This document shows positions 22,089 to 30,854 of a stretch of DNA of 54,573 nt, one piece after another. Location: contig NZ_FMZZ01000024.1 of assembly GCF_900101685.1 (NCBI RefSeq), forward strand, positions 1 to 54,573. The letters are read 5' to 3'. Origin of the DNA: Actinokineospora iranica (GTDB lineage Bacteria; Actinomycetota; Actinomycetes; Mycobacteriales; Pseudonocardiaceae). A program made the translations under genes and the position numbers. Every line of letters begins with the position of its first letter. Position 1 is the first letter of the stretch. The notes below the pieces were generated by a model that saw only the letters and a program-made list of their open reading frames with translations, made no database searches and was not told the origin of the DNA.

Positions 22089-24617
22089 TTGACCGCCGAG
22101 GCCCTCCCCGCAGACTTGCGCCGTGCAATCGTGCAGATCGCGCGAACACCGCGGTTGCTGGTCGCCTGCGACTACGACGGGACGCTCGCCCCGATCGTCG
22201 AAGACCCAGAAAACGCCCGCCCGCACACCGAGTCGGTGGGCGCTCTGCGCTCGCTGGCGGGTTTGCACGAGACGACGACGGCGGTGATCTCGGGTCGGGC
22301 TCTGCGCGACCTGGCCACGCTGTCGCGGCTGCCGTCGGAGGTGCACCTTGTCGGCAGCCACGGTTCGGAGTTCGACGTCGGCTTCGTGCACGCTCTCGAC
22401 GCGCAGGCCCGCGAGCTGCACCGCCGCATCGAGGCCGAGCTGGAGAAGCTGATCGAGGGCGCCCCCGGGGTGCACCTTGAGGTCAAGCCCGCGAGCATCG
22501 CGGTGCACGTGCGCCGGGCCGAGGCCGAGGTCGCAGAAGCCGTGCTGGTCCGGGTGCGCTCCGGGCCGTGCACGTGGGAAGGCGTGCAGGTCACCGAGGG
22601 CAAGGCCGTCGTGGAGCTTGCCGTCGTGCAGACTGACAAGGGCCACGCGCTCGACGTCCTGCGCCACCAGGTCGGCGCCACCGCGGCGATCTTCGTCGGC
22701 GACGACGTGACCGACGAGAAGGCGTTCGCCCGGCTGTCCGGCCCCGACCTTGGGGTCAAGGTGGGCGACGGCGAGACGCTGGCCGGGTACTACATCCCCG
22801 ACCCGGTGTCGGTCGCGTTGATGCTGGCGTTCTTGCTCGAAGAGCGCCGCAACTGGCTCTATGGCGACCAGGCCCCGCCTATCGAGCGCCTGTCAATGCT
22901 GGCTAACGAGCGCTCGGTAGCGCTGGTCACCCCGGATGCCCGGCTGACCTGGCTGTGCCACCCGGAGCCGGACTCGGCGGCGGTGTTCGCCGACCTGCTC
23001 GGCGGCCCCACCGCGGGCCACTTCTCGATCTCGCCGGAGCGCGGTGGCCTGCCGCTGGGCCAGCGGTACCTGCCGGGCACCATGACCGTGGAGACCCGCT
23101 GGGCGGGCCTGCTGGTCACCGACTTCCTCGACCACGGCGCCGCCGCGCACCGCACCGACCTGACCCGGATCGTGTCCGGCACCTCGGCCGCGGTCGTGGA
23201 GTTCGCGCCGCGCCCGGAGTTCGGGCAGGTGCAGGTGCGGCTGGAGGCCACCGAGGACGGCCTGCGGGTGCTGGGCACCTCCGACCCGATCGCGCTGCGC
23301 GCCCCGGGCGTGCGGTGGGAGATCACCTCCGACGGCATGTTCGACTCCGCCCGCGCCGTGGTCCAGCCGACCGCGACCGAGCCGGTGGTGTTCGAGTTGC
23401 GCTGCGGCACCAACGACCTCGACGCGGCCGAGGTGCCCGAGGCCGACCGCAAGGCGCGGGCCGGGTCGTACTGGTCGGAGTGGCTGGACACGCTGGTGCT
23501 GCCGCCGGTGGAGAAGGACCTGGTGGCCCGTTCCGCGCTGGTGCTGCGCGGGCTGTGCCACAGCGAGACCGGCGCGATCATGGCCGCGGCCACCACGTCG
23601 CTGCCGGAGGAGATCGGCGGCATCCGCAACTGGGACTACCGGTACTGCTGGCTGCGCGACGCGTCGATGACGGCGAAGGCGCTGGTGTCGCTGGGGTCGA
23701 CGGCCGAGGCCGAGGCGTTCCTGCGCTGGGTGCACGGGGTGCTGGCGACTGTCCCCGGACCGGAGCGGCTGCACCCGCTGTACACGATCGCGGGCACCAC
23801 TCTCGGCCCGGAGGCGGTCATCGACACCCTCCCCGGTTACGCGGGCTCCCGCCCGGTGCGGGTCGGCAACCTCGCCAACCAACAGGTCCAACTCGACGTG
23901 TTCGGCCCGGTGGTCGACCTCGTCGCGGCCCTGTCGGAGGCCAAGGGCGGCCTGACCGACGACGACTGGCGGATGGTGTGCGCCATGTCCGAGGCGGTCA
24001 CCCGGCGCTGGCACGAGCCCGACCACGGCATCTGGGAGGAGCGGCACCGCCCGCGCCACCACGTGTACTCCAAGGTCATGTGCTGGCTGACGATCGACCG
24101 GGCGATCAAGCTCGCGGAAACCTACGGCCGCGAGATCGAGCCCGGCTGGGTCCCGCTGCGCGACGAGATCGCCCAGGACGTGCTGACCAACGGCTGGAAC
24201 GACGAGATCAAGTCGTTCACCACGGCCTACGACGGCACCGACCTGGACGCGGCGACCCTGCTGATCGGCATGGTCGGCCTGATCGACCCGACCGACGAGC
24301 GGTTCCAGAGCACGGTCACCGCGACCGAGGCGGAACTCCGCAGCGGCTCCACGGTCTACCGCTACCACCGCGACGACGGCCTCCCCGGCGACGAGGGCGG
24401 CTTCCACCTCTGCGCGGCCTGGATGATCGAGGCTTACCTGCTCACCGGCAGGCGCACCGAGGCGGAAGACCTGTTCGCCCAAATCGTCGACGCGGCGGGC
24501 CCCACCGGCCTGCTGCCCGAGGAGTACGACCCGATCGCGGAACGCTCGCTGGGCAACCACCCGCAGGCGTACTCGCACCTGGGCCTGATTCGCTGCGCCC
24601 AACTGCTGTCCGCATAA
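22089..24617 (+). CDS. otsB: Trehalose-phosphatase fused to a GH15 glycoside hydrolase
   Basis: 842 residues. Residues 1-250 are a HAD phosphatase of the OtsB type: ACDYDGTLAPIVEDPENA with the nucleophile Asp, VGSHGSEF, and IFVGDDVTDEKAF. Residues 265-840 are a GH15 enzyme: RNWDYRYCWLRDASMTAKAL, GIWEERHRPRHHVYSKVMCW and GLLPEEYDP, whose Glu residues fit the acid/base pair. Actinobacterial GH15 proteins of this kind include trehalases. OtsB releases trehalose from trehalose-6-phosphate, so one chain may make and degrade the sugar, or the GH15 part may act on another glucoside. TTG 22089 is supported by AAGGAG; no earlier start fits. Confidence 0.92.
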   Translation: MTAEALPADLRRAIVQIARTPRLLVACDYDGTLAPIVEDPENARPHTESVGALRSLAGLHETTTAVISGRALRDLATLSRLPSEVHLVGSHGSEFDVGFVHALDAQARELHRRIEAELEKLIEGAPGVHLEVKPASIAVHVRRAEAEVAEAVLVRVRSGPCTWEGVQVTEGKAVVELAVVQTDKGHALDVLRHQVGATAAIFVGDDVTDEKAFARLSGPDLGVKVGDGETLAGYYIPDPVSVALMLAFLLEERRNWLYGDQAPPIERLSMLANERSVALVTPDARLTWLCHPEPDSAAVFADLLGGPTAGHFSISPERGGLPLGQRYLPGTMTVETRWAGLLVTDFLDHGAAAHRTDLTRIVSGTSAAVVEFAPRPEFGQVQVRLEATEDGLRVLGTSDPIALRAPGVRWEITSDGMFDSARAVVQPTATEPVVFELRCGTNDLDAAEVPEADRKARAGSYWSEWLDTLVLPPVEKDLVARSALVLRGLCHSETGAIMAAATTSLPEEIGGIRNWDYRYCWLRDASMTAKALVSLGSTAEAEAFLRWVHGVLATVPGPERLHPLYTIAGTTLGPEAVIDTLPGYAGSRPVRVGNLANQQVQLDVFGPVVDLVAALSEAKGGLTDDDWRMVCAMSEAVTRRWHEPDHGIWEERHRPRHHVYSKVMCWLTIDRAIKLAETYGREIEPGWVPLRDEIAQDVLTNGWNDEIKSFTTAYDGTDLDAATLLIGMVGLIDPTDERFQSTVTATEAELRSGSTVYRYHRDDGLPGDEGGFHLCAAWMIEAYLLTGRRTEAEDLFAQIVDAAGPTGLLPEEYDPIAERSLGNHPQAYSHLGLIRCAQLLSA

Positions 24618-24649
24618 CCGGACAACCACATAACTGGATAGCCACGCTG

Positions 24650-24680
24650 AGCGTGCCGACCGCCCCGCGGTCGGCACGCT
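24650..24680 (+). terminator. Terminator after otsB-GH15
   Basis: AGCGTGCCGACC pairs with GGTCGGCACGCT (12-bp stem, 7-nt loop) and is followed by CTTGTCC. It closes the trehalose operon. Confidence 0.8.
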
Positions 24681-24773
24681 CTTGTCCGTAAGAGGGCTAC
24701 CGCGAACGGTAACGCCCGCAACACTTTCCGCAACCAGGTCACGCGGCCCGCTCGCACGCGACATGATCCGCCC

Positions 24774-25013
24774 ATGCCCACTCGCGCCGCCCTGCTCTGC
24801 CTCGCCGCCCTGACGCTCACCGCGTGCTCGGACCAGTCACCCGTCCCGCCGCCGGTCGCGGAATCCAATCCGCAGGCGAACACTTCGCCAACGGCGAGCA
24901 AAGACCGGATGCACGGCGCGCCCCAGGTCTCCGAACCGCTCGACCCCAAGGCGTGTGACGACGCCAAGGAGCTGGCGGCCCTCGCGATCGACACGGTCAA
25001 GAGCGGGCGCTGA
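24774..25013 (+). CDS. Small lipoprotein
   Basis: 79 residues. Signal peptide MPTRAALLCLAALTLTACS with lipobox LTAC, Cys18 lipidation, a Pro/Ser/Thr linker, and a short conserved-looking end (DPKACDDAKELAALAIDTVK). Exported and membrane-anchored. No family recognised. Confidence 0.7.
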   Translation: MPTRAALLCLAALTLTACSDQSPVPPPVAESNPQANTSPTASKDRMHGAPQVSEPLDPKACDDAKELAALAIDTVKSGR

Positions 25014-25101
25014 GGGGCTGAATGCCCGGTTCCGCCTCGAACACGCTGCGCGATCCCTTACGGTGTGAGCCGCTGAGTCGCCGTGTCGTAGGGGGTCTGG
25101 A

Positions 25102-25725
25102 GTGGATGGGCTCGTCGTCGTCTTGATCGTGGTGGTCGCTGTCGCGGTCGGGGCGTTGGTGACCGCTGTGGTGTTGCGGAACAAGAACAAGGTTTCACCT
25201 AAGAAGGCGCCGGTTGACCCGTTCGCCGACAACGATCATCACGCCGTCTATGGGGACCCGCGCGCTCTCAAAGCGGGTGATCTTGTTGAGCTGCGCGGGG
25301 AATCGTACGCCGTGCGGGGAAGTCTGCGGCTTGACGAGGGTGGGTGGACGTGGTCGGAGCACCTGCTGGAGAAGGCGGACGGCGAGCGGGTGTGGCTGTC
25401 GGTCGAGGAGGACCCCAACCTGGTGCTGGTCGCCTGGACCGAGCAGTCCGAGGGCTCCGATGACTCCACAGCGCTGGAGCCCGGCCCGAAGTCCCTGTCT
25501 TACCAGGGAAAGCAGTACCGGTCGGACGAGTCCGGTAGGGCTGCCTACCGCAGTGAGGCGACCACCGGTCTGACCGCCGAGGGCACTGTCCGCTACCACG
25601 ACTACGAGTCCGGCGACGGCGCGCTGTTGTCCTTCGAGGCGTATGGCGACGCGGGCTGGGAGGTCTCCACCGGCGTCTCGCTGTCCACTTACGACATCCG
25701 CATCTACCCGGCGAGCACCGAATGA
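25102..25725 (+). CDS. DUF4178 domain membrane protein
   Basis: 207 residues. One N-terminal helix (LVVVLIVVVAVAVGALVTAV), then a soluble DUF4178 domain: ALKAGDLVELRGESYAVRGS, WTWSEHLLEKADGERVWLSV, VRYHDYESGDGALLSFEAYG, and WEVSTGVSLSTYDIRIYP. First gene of a five-gene operon with DUF4247, DUF350 and an aminopropyltransferase-like protein; this set recurs in actinomycetes. Role unknown. Stop overlaps the next ATG. Confidence 0.88.
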   Translation: MDGLVVVLIVVVAVAVGALVTAVVLRNKNKVSPKKAPVDPFADNDHHAVYGDPRALKAGDLVELRGESYAVRGSLRLDEGGWTWSEHLLEKADGERVWLSVEEDPNLVLVAWTEQSEGSDDSTALEPGPKSLSYQGKQYRSDESGRAAYRSEATTGLTAEGTVRYHDYESGDGALLSFEAYGDAGWEVSTGVSLSTYDIRIYPASTE

Positions 25726-26207
25726 GCGCCACAGACGAGCCCAAGCCGGAAGAGCCCAAGCCGGAGATCGTCCCGGCGCACAAGAAGCCCCGGTTCTGGT
25801 TCTGGACGGCCGGGATCTTCGGCCTGATCGCCGGGATCGTGGCTATCGCGATGATCGCGCGGGGCACGTCCGTGCGGGGTTACGTCGAGCGGACCTACAC
25901 CCGGGCCGCGTCGATGGATGTCGGCGAGGAACGCGCCTATACGAGTCCGAACGCGCCGAGCGCGGTGTCGGCGAACATCGTGGGGCAGTGGAAGCCGGTG
26001 TCGCAGTACGCCGACGCGTCCGGGATCTACCTGCGCTACAACGACGACATGGTCCTCATCCGTCCACAGGGGAAGGGCAGCGTGATCCGGGTGGACGACA
26101 TCGATCGCGCCTACCGTTCGCACCATTCGTCGGTCGGCGGCCACTGGGGCTGGACGTCCGGGCACGGCGAGTCGTTCCGCGGCCGGGGACCGGGAGCGGG
26201 CAAGTGA
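25722..26207 (+). CDS. DUF4247 family protein
   Basis: 161 residues. Acidic Pro/Lys/Glu start, one helix (WFWTAGIFGLIAGIVAIAMI), then the DUF4247 domain including IYLRYNDDMVLIRPQGKGSV and a Gly/His-rich end (HHSSVGGHWGWTSGHGESF). Function unknown. Coupled by overlap to both neighbours of the operon. Confidence 0.82.
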   Translation: MSATDEPKPEEPKPEIVPAHKKPRFWFWTAGIFGLIAGIVAIAMIARGTSVRGYVERTYTRAASMDVGEERAYTSPNAPSAVSANIVGQWKPVSQYADASGIYLRYNDDMVLIRPQGKGSVIRVDDIDRAYRSHHSSVGGHWGWTSGHGESFRGRGPGAGK

Positions 26208-26896
26208 AGAAGAAAAAGAAGGGCACTGTCTGGACCCTGGTCATCGTGGTGTTCATCGTCCTCTTGGGCGCGGGCAACGGCTGGTTCTCCGCCTCGGACG
26301 ACAGCACTGTCGTCGAGTCGATCTCGGCGGTGGACGGCGCGGACCTGGCGAAGCGGCTCGCGGCGGCCGAGGCGGCGCACGGCATCTGCTACGGCTGGGA
26401 GTTGCACAAGGGCACCAGCACGACCGGGAAGCCGCTGAGCGAGGGGTCGAGCCGGGGCGTGGGTGTCAACGCCGAGACCTGCCAGCGGTACATGATTCTG
26501 CGCGGCTCGGTCGACTACACCTCCGCTGACAGCGTGTTGGAAGACAGCGCTTACCTGTCCGTGGACAGTTCTAGCGATCTGCGGTCTAACCGGCCGTCCA
26601 CAGCGGACCTGGACCGGGTGGGCGTGTCGACGGCGTCGATGCTCAACGAACCGGCGGCCACCACCGGGTACGGCGCGCTGGCGCTGCCGCTGCTGCTGGC
26701 TGAGAAGGGTGTCGTGGCCCCGGTGCCGGAGCCGACGACCGCCGCCGCGCCCGCGACCCCGATCGGGCGGCCGGGGTCGGACTTCACCAGCAACCGGCAG
26801 ACCGCGCTCGTCCTCGTCACGATCTTCGGCGGGGTCGCCCTGTTCGGCGTCGCCATCGGTTTCCTCATCAGCCGCAAGCGCGGGCAAGAAAGGTAG
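26204..26896 (+). CDS. Bitopic membrane protein of the DUF4178/DUF350 operon
   Basis: 230 residues from GTG 26204, overlapping the previous stop. Basic start (KKKKKGTVWT), helix at 8-26, an extracytoplasmic domain with two Cys (HGICYGWELHKG, NAETCQRYMIL), a Pro/Ala linker and a C-terminal helix (ALVLVTIFGGVALFGVAIGF) ending in a basic tail. Topology is two anchors around an outside domain. No family name recognised. Confidence 0.75.
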   Translation: MKKKKKGTVWTLVIVVFIVLLGAGNGWFSASDDSTVVESISAVDGADLAKRLAAAEAAHGICYGWELHKGTSTTGKPLSEGSSRGVGVNAETCQRYMILRGSVDYTSADSVLEDSAYLSVDSSSDLRSNRPSTADLDRVGVSTASMLNEPAATTGYGALALPLLLAEKGVVAPVPEPTTAAAPATPIGRPGSDFTSNRQTALVLVTIFGGVALFGVAIGFLISRKRGQER

Positions 26897-26901
26897 ACAC
26901 C

Positions 26902-27324
26902 GTGTCCGACCTGCTCAACGGACTCATCGGGACGCTCGCCTACGGCGCGGTCGGCCTGGTCCTGATGGCTCTCGGCTTCGTCCTGGTCGACGTCGCCACC
27001 CCCGGCAAGCTGCGCGACCTGATCTGGGTGGAGCACAACCGCAACGCCGCGGTGCTGCTGTGCTCGGGGCTGTTCGGCATCGGCGTCATTCTGACCACGG
27101 CGATCGTCATCAGCGACGACAACCTCGCCGTCGGCCTGGTGAACACCGGCATCTACGGCATTCTCGGGCTCGCGCTGATGAGCCTGTCGTTCGTGGTGAT
27201 CGACGCGGCCACGCCCGGCAAGCTCGGCGAGGTCCTGGCCACCACCGAGCGGCACCCCGGGGTGTGGGTGTCGGCGACAGCGCACGTGGTGGTCAGCGTG
27301 ATCATCGCGGCGGCGATCTCCTGA
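26902..27324 (+). CDS. DUF350 membrane protein
   Basis: 140 residues with four transmembrane helices in two repeats, each with the DUF350 signature (LGFVLVDVATPGKLRDLI and LSFVVIDAATPGKLGEVL). DUF350 proteins are small integral membrane proteins of unknown function, regularly encoded beside the aminopropyltransferase-like protein that follows. GTG 26902 with AGAAAGG upstream. Confidence 0.88.
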   Translation: MSDLLNGLIGTLAYGAVGLVLMALGFVLVDVATPGKLRDLIWVEHNRNAAVLLCSGLFGIGVILTTAIVISDDNLAVGLVNTGIYGILGLALMSLSFVVIDAATPGKLGEVLATTERHPGVWVSATAHVVVSVIIAAAIS

Positions 27325-28877
27325 CCGTCACCGAGGTCCCGCGCAGGCGGGCGGCGCGTGTCGCGCTGCTCGCCACGGTGTTCGTGTGCGCTGCCTGCGG
27401 GCTGGTCTACGAGCTTGCCCTGGTGGCGCTGGGCAGCTACCTGATCGGCGACACGGTCGGGCAGGCGTCGATCGTGGTGTCGCTGATGGTGTTCGCGATG
27501 GGCGTCGGCGCGCTCGCGGCGAAGCCGTTGCAGCGCCGGGCCGCGGTGTCGTTCGCCGTCGTTGAGCTGGTGCTGGCGCTGCTGGGCGGGTTGAGCGTGC
27601 TGCTGCTGTACGCGGCGTTCGCGTGGCTGAGCCTGTACACGCCCGCGCTGATCGTGATGGCGCTGGTGCTGGGCGCGTTGATCGGCGCGGAGATCCCGCT
27701 GCTGATGGTGCTGTTGCAGCGCATCCGCCGCCAGGACGCGGGGTCGGCGGTGGCCGACCTGTTCGCCGCGGACTATGTGGGCGCGTTGCTGGGCGGGTTG
27801 GCGTTCCCGTTCGTGCTGCTGCCGGTGTTCGGGCAGATTGAGGGCGCGCTGCTGGTCGGCATCGTCAACGCGCTGGCGGGGCTCGGGTTGGTGCTGACCG
27901 TGTTCCGGGCAGAGTTGGGGCGCCGGGCGAAGGCGGCGCTGATCCTGGCGGCGGTAGCGGTGGGTGGGGTTCTTACCGGCGCTTACCTGTTGGCTGAGGA
28001 CTTCGAGGTGACGGCCCGTCAGGCGCTCTACGCGGACCCGGTAGTGCACGCCGAGCGCACCCCTTACCAGGACATCGTGGTGACCGAGGCTGTGTCGCTT
28101 ACCGGGAACCGGGATGTGCGGCTGTTCCTCAACGGCGACTTGCAGTTCAGTTCGGTGGACGAGTACCGCTACCACGAGGCCATGGTCCACCCGGCGATGT
28201 CGGGGCCGAAGCGGGACAACGTCCTGGTGCTCGGCGGCGGCGACGGCTTGGCCCTGCGCGAGGTGCTGCGCTACCCGGACGTCAAGAGCGTGACCCTGGT
28301 CGAGTTGGACCCGGCCGTGGTCGCCCTGGCCCGCACTGATCCCCGGCTGTCCGAGCTGAACCGGCACGCGTTCGACGACCCCCGGGTGGCGGTCCGCACC
28401 GAGGACGCCTTCGGCTGGCTGCGGTCCAACACCGACCGGTACGACGTGGTGCTGGTCGACATGCCTGACGCGGATTCCACGGCGACCGCGAAGCTGTACT
28501 CGGTGGAGTTCTACGGCCTGGTCGACCGGGCGATGGCCGACCACGGCCGGATGGTCGTGCAGGCGGGTTCGCCGTTCTTCGCGCCGAAGGCGTTCTGGTG
28601 CGTCGAGACGACTCTCCGCGCGGCGGGCGTGCACAGCGTGGCTTACCAGGTCTCGGTCCCCGCGTTCGGCGAGTGGGGGTTCCACCTCGGCGCGCGCGGC
28701 GGCGTCCCGGCGCTGACGCTGCCGCCCGGGATGCCGCTGCGTTCACTCGATCAGGCGAGCCTGGCGGTGGCGGCCACGTTCCCCCCGGACCGCCGCAGGC
28801 CCGCTGACCTGCCCGCGTCGACCCTGATGAACCCGGTGATCCTCGGCTTCGCCAGGGAAGAGTGGACCAACTACTGA
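27321..28877 (+). CDS. Membrane-bound polyamine aminopropyltransferase-like protein
   Basis: About 518 residues. The N-terminal 200 residues hold about seven transmembrane helices (ATVFVCAACGLVYELALVAL onward); the C-terminal 280 are a spermidine-synthase fold: VLVLGGGDGLALREVL with the GGGDG nucleotide loop, SVTLVELDPAVVALA, and YDVVLVDMPDADS. Soluble relatives transfer aminopropyl groups to putrescine; the membrane form's substrate is uncertain. The start is unclear: the coding frame begins at a CTG overlapping the DUF350 stop, GTG 27264 would overlap that gene, and the next GTG cuts into helix 1. Last gene of the operon. Confidence 0.88.
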   Translation: MTVTEVPRRRAARVALLATVFVCAACGLVYELALVALGSYLIGDTVGQASIVVSLMVFAMGVGALAAKPLQRRAAVSFAVVELVLALLGGLSVLLLYAAFAWLSLYTPALIVMALVLGALIGAEIPLLMVLLQRIRRQDAGSAVADLFAADYVGALLGGLAFPFVLLPVFGQIEGALLVGIVNALAGLGLVLTVFRAELGRRAKAALILAAVAVGGVLTGAYLLAEDFEVTARQALYADPVVHAERTPYQDIVVTEAVSLTGNRDVRLFLNGDLQFSSVDEYRYHEAMVHPAMSGPKRDNVLVLGGGDGLALREVLRYPDVKSVTLVELDPAVVALARTDPRLSELNRHAFDDPRVAVRTEDAFGWLRSNTDRYDVVLVDMPDADSTATAKLYSVEFYGLVDRAMADHGRMVVQAGSPFFAPKAFWCVETTLRAAGVHSVAYQVSVPAFGEWGFHLGARGGVPALTLPPGMPLRSLDQASLAVAATFPPDRRRPADLPASTLMNPVILGFAREEWTNY

Positions 28878-28946
28878 TCGCCCCCGCCTGGTCCGCGTAG
28901 ACGCCGTTGGCCGTGGAGACCTACCTGAACCAACCGTGCCTCCTGA

Positions 28947-29075
28947 GCGCATCGAGCAACTCAGGAAATATCGAACTGGGCACTTCTTCCCGTCGACAGC
29001 GTGCGCGAAGCCCTACATGAGTACTTCACCAAACGACCCACGTCCGTCGAGTGGAAAGAAGACGATTTCAACTAA
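28947..29075 (+). pseudogene. Remnant of an Imm1-type immunity gene (C-terminus only)
   Basis: 42 codons open from a stop at 28944, with no start, reading LLPVDSVREALHEYFTKRPT then SVEWKEDDFN. This matches the end of the intact Imm1 protein nearby (CRIPYDDLVKAVQEFLLDGD, RPASVTWQ). In the neighbouring frame PPERIEQLRK resembles AERIDQLRRE of the deaminase downstream, so the stretch looks like a recombined leftover of an older toxin-immunity pair. The rest of 28878-29134 shows no gene. Confidence 0.5.
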
Positions 29076-29134
29076 GCACACAGGGGGTTTTCGCGCTCCA
29101 GAGGGTGTCACACCCCCGCCGTAGCCTCACCCTC

Positions 29135-29864
29135 GTGGCCTCCATCGAGGAACTGACCGCCCGACTGGCAGGCGAGCTGGCCAGGCTGACCGCCCTCAAG
29201 GCAGCCGTCATGGCCGCGGTGCTGCCCCCGCTCGATGAAGTACGCCAGGCCGTGGACGCCCTGCTCCACGGCACCGCGACCCACGAGACCATAGCCACCC
29301 CACTCGCCCACGCCCACCAGGGCATGGGCGAGCTGTACCAGGCCCTGACCGTGGCCCAAGAGTCGATCAGCGCCGCCATAGCCCATCAAGGGGTCACCAC
29401 ACCAGCAACCAGGCCCCCACAGCCGACGCGGACAAGCACCCCGGCACCACCACCCGCCGTATCCGCTGAACGCATCGACCAACTCAGACGCGAGCTGCCC
29501 CCCGATGTGATCCCGGAGGAACGTAGACCGCGTGGCACGCCTCGCCCCAAGACCCACGGCAGGTGGATCGACCCGGACGGCAACACCCACACCGAGGTCA
29601 GCGGCAAAGACGAGAAGTACGAGCAAGCCGTGGCCTATTTCGACTCGACTCCCGACCAAAGGGTACCGCTGCGTGCCTACGATGTGGAAATGAAACTCGC
29701 GGTCCATATGCGAGTCAACAACATTCAACCACGTCCCTTGCAATAAAGGCTACCTGAACTGCGACTCCCTTGTCCCGGTCATTTTGCCCGAGGGCTACAC
29801 TATAACCGTGCACGGCGCAGGCGGATATCACAAGGTGTACCGGGGAGGACAGACACTGAAATGA
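29135..29864 (+). pseudogene. Frameshifted DddA/SCP1.201-like deaminase (toxin) gene
   Basis: From GTG 29135: a helical N-terminus (ASIEELTARLAGELARLTAL), a Pro/Thr linker, then the deaminase start (AERIDQLRRELPPDV, KTHGRWIDPDGNTHTEVSGK). The frame stops at 29746 after VEMKLAVHMRVNNI. The lost end is one frame over: FNHVPCNKGYLNCDSLVPVI, LPEGYTITVHGAGGYHKVYR, stop 29862-29864. The PCxxxxxxC zinc motif is therefore intact but out of frame. The catalytic HxE is read as DVE, so the His is also gone. A short deletion at a TTCAAC repeat could explain the break. Known relatives deaminate cytosine in double-stranded DNA. The stop overlaps the Imm1 start. Confidence 0.82.
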
Positions 29865-30283
29865 CCACCATAAAAGCGTTCTATCGTGAGGACGGGCCCG
29901 ACGAGGGGGTCACCATCAGCACGGACGCCGAAGCGGCTGCGCTGCTGGGCCGCGTCCATGCTGACTCGGTCGCGTTTGATTGCCCGCTGTTGGTTCAGAT
30001 GTACGTCGAAGGCGAGTCGCCTCGGGCCACGCCGGAGTTCGGCGTGGGGGTGGACGGAGACCACGGGGTGTTGTCCTATTCCGGGCGCGGCTGGAAAGGA
30101 CTGTGGGCCAGCCACAACGGGGCCGACGACGACGGCGATTCCATCGAATACTATTACATGGGAAACGGGACGCCGTTTCCCGCCAATTGCCGGATACCAT
30201 ACGACGACCTCGTCAAAGCCGTCCAGGAATTCCTACTCGACGGCGACAGGCCGGCTTCGGTCACGTGGCAAAAGATCACATAG
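29861..30283 (+). CDS. Imm1-family immunity protein
   Basis: 140 residues, intact. Imm1 features: VTISTDAEAAALLGRV start, GVLSYSGRGWKGLWASHNG core (the aromatic-rich strand), and the C-terminal IPYDDLVKAVQEFLLDG and RPASVTW. Imm1 proteins neutralise deaminase toxins of the DddA/SCP1.201 group. Its ATG overlaps the stop of the broken deaminase (ATGA), so the pair was once one operon. It may be kept as protection against related toxins from neighbours. Confidence 0.85.
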   Translation: MTTIKAFYREDGPDEGVTISTDAEAAALLGRVHADSVAFDCPLLVQMYVEGESPRATPEFGVGVDGDHGVLSYSGRGWKGLWASHNGADDDGDSIEYYYMGNGTPFPANCRIPYDDLVKAVQEFLLDGDRPASVTWQKIT

Positions 30284-30309
30284 GTAGACAGCGGAACCGC
30301 TCCGCGTGG

Positions 30310-30831
30310 GTGGACACGGCCTATGACCTGTCGTGGACGGTGGCCGTCAGCCGGGGGCGCACCGAGGACGAGGTGCGGGCGGCCTACGGGGTGGATCAGG
30401 GGATCGGCCTGCTGACGTTCGGGCAGGCCGATGCCGAGCGAGCCGAGCACTTGGGCGACTACGGTCTTGTGCAGTTCAAGGCGCACGGTGAGTATCTGGT
30501 GGCCATTGAGCCGAACGGCTGGGTCGGCAACGGCACCGAGGTCGCTCGCGTGCTGTCGAGGCCCACCGGGTTGTTCTTCTCGGTGTACTGGAGTGTGAAC
30601 GGGCATCAGCTTGTGCAGGCCACGGACGGACAGATCACCGGGCGCTTCGATCCGACGTTCGTCGGGTTGCCTGCTGGAGCCAATGACATGCCCGGGTGGG
30701 TGGGGGACGACGAGTTCCCGCTGGAGCACTTGCGGTCCGCGAGCCTTGTGGCGATGGAGCGGCAGACCGGCCTGTCCTTTGATCCGGCGTGGCTCACCGA
30801 GCCTCTCCCGACCTACCGGATTCCCGCGTAG
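30310..30831 (+). CDS. DUF6461 family protein
   Basis: 173 residues: YDLSWTVAVSRGRTEDEVRA start, LVAIEPNGWVGNGTEVARVL, FFSVYWSVNGHQLVQATDGQ, then a FPLEHLRSASLVAMERQTGL end. DUF6461 proteins are common near polymorphic toxin and immunity genes in actinomycetes; function unproven, possibly immunity. GTG 30310 chosen where homology-like sequence starts; no clear ribosome-binding site. It lies 26 bp after the Imm1 gene. Confidence 0.75.
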   Translation: MDTAYDLSWTVAVSRGRTEDEVRAAYGVDQGIGLLTFGQADAERAEHLGDYGLVQFKAHGEYLVAIEPNGWVGNGTEVARVLSRPTGLFFSVYWSVNGHQLVQATDGQITGRFDPTFVGLPAGANDMPGWVGDDEFPLEHLRSASLVAMERQTGLSFDPAWLTEPLPTYRIPA

Positions 30832-30854
30832 CCCCCGGGCGGGCTGTGGTGGAG

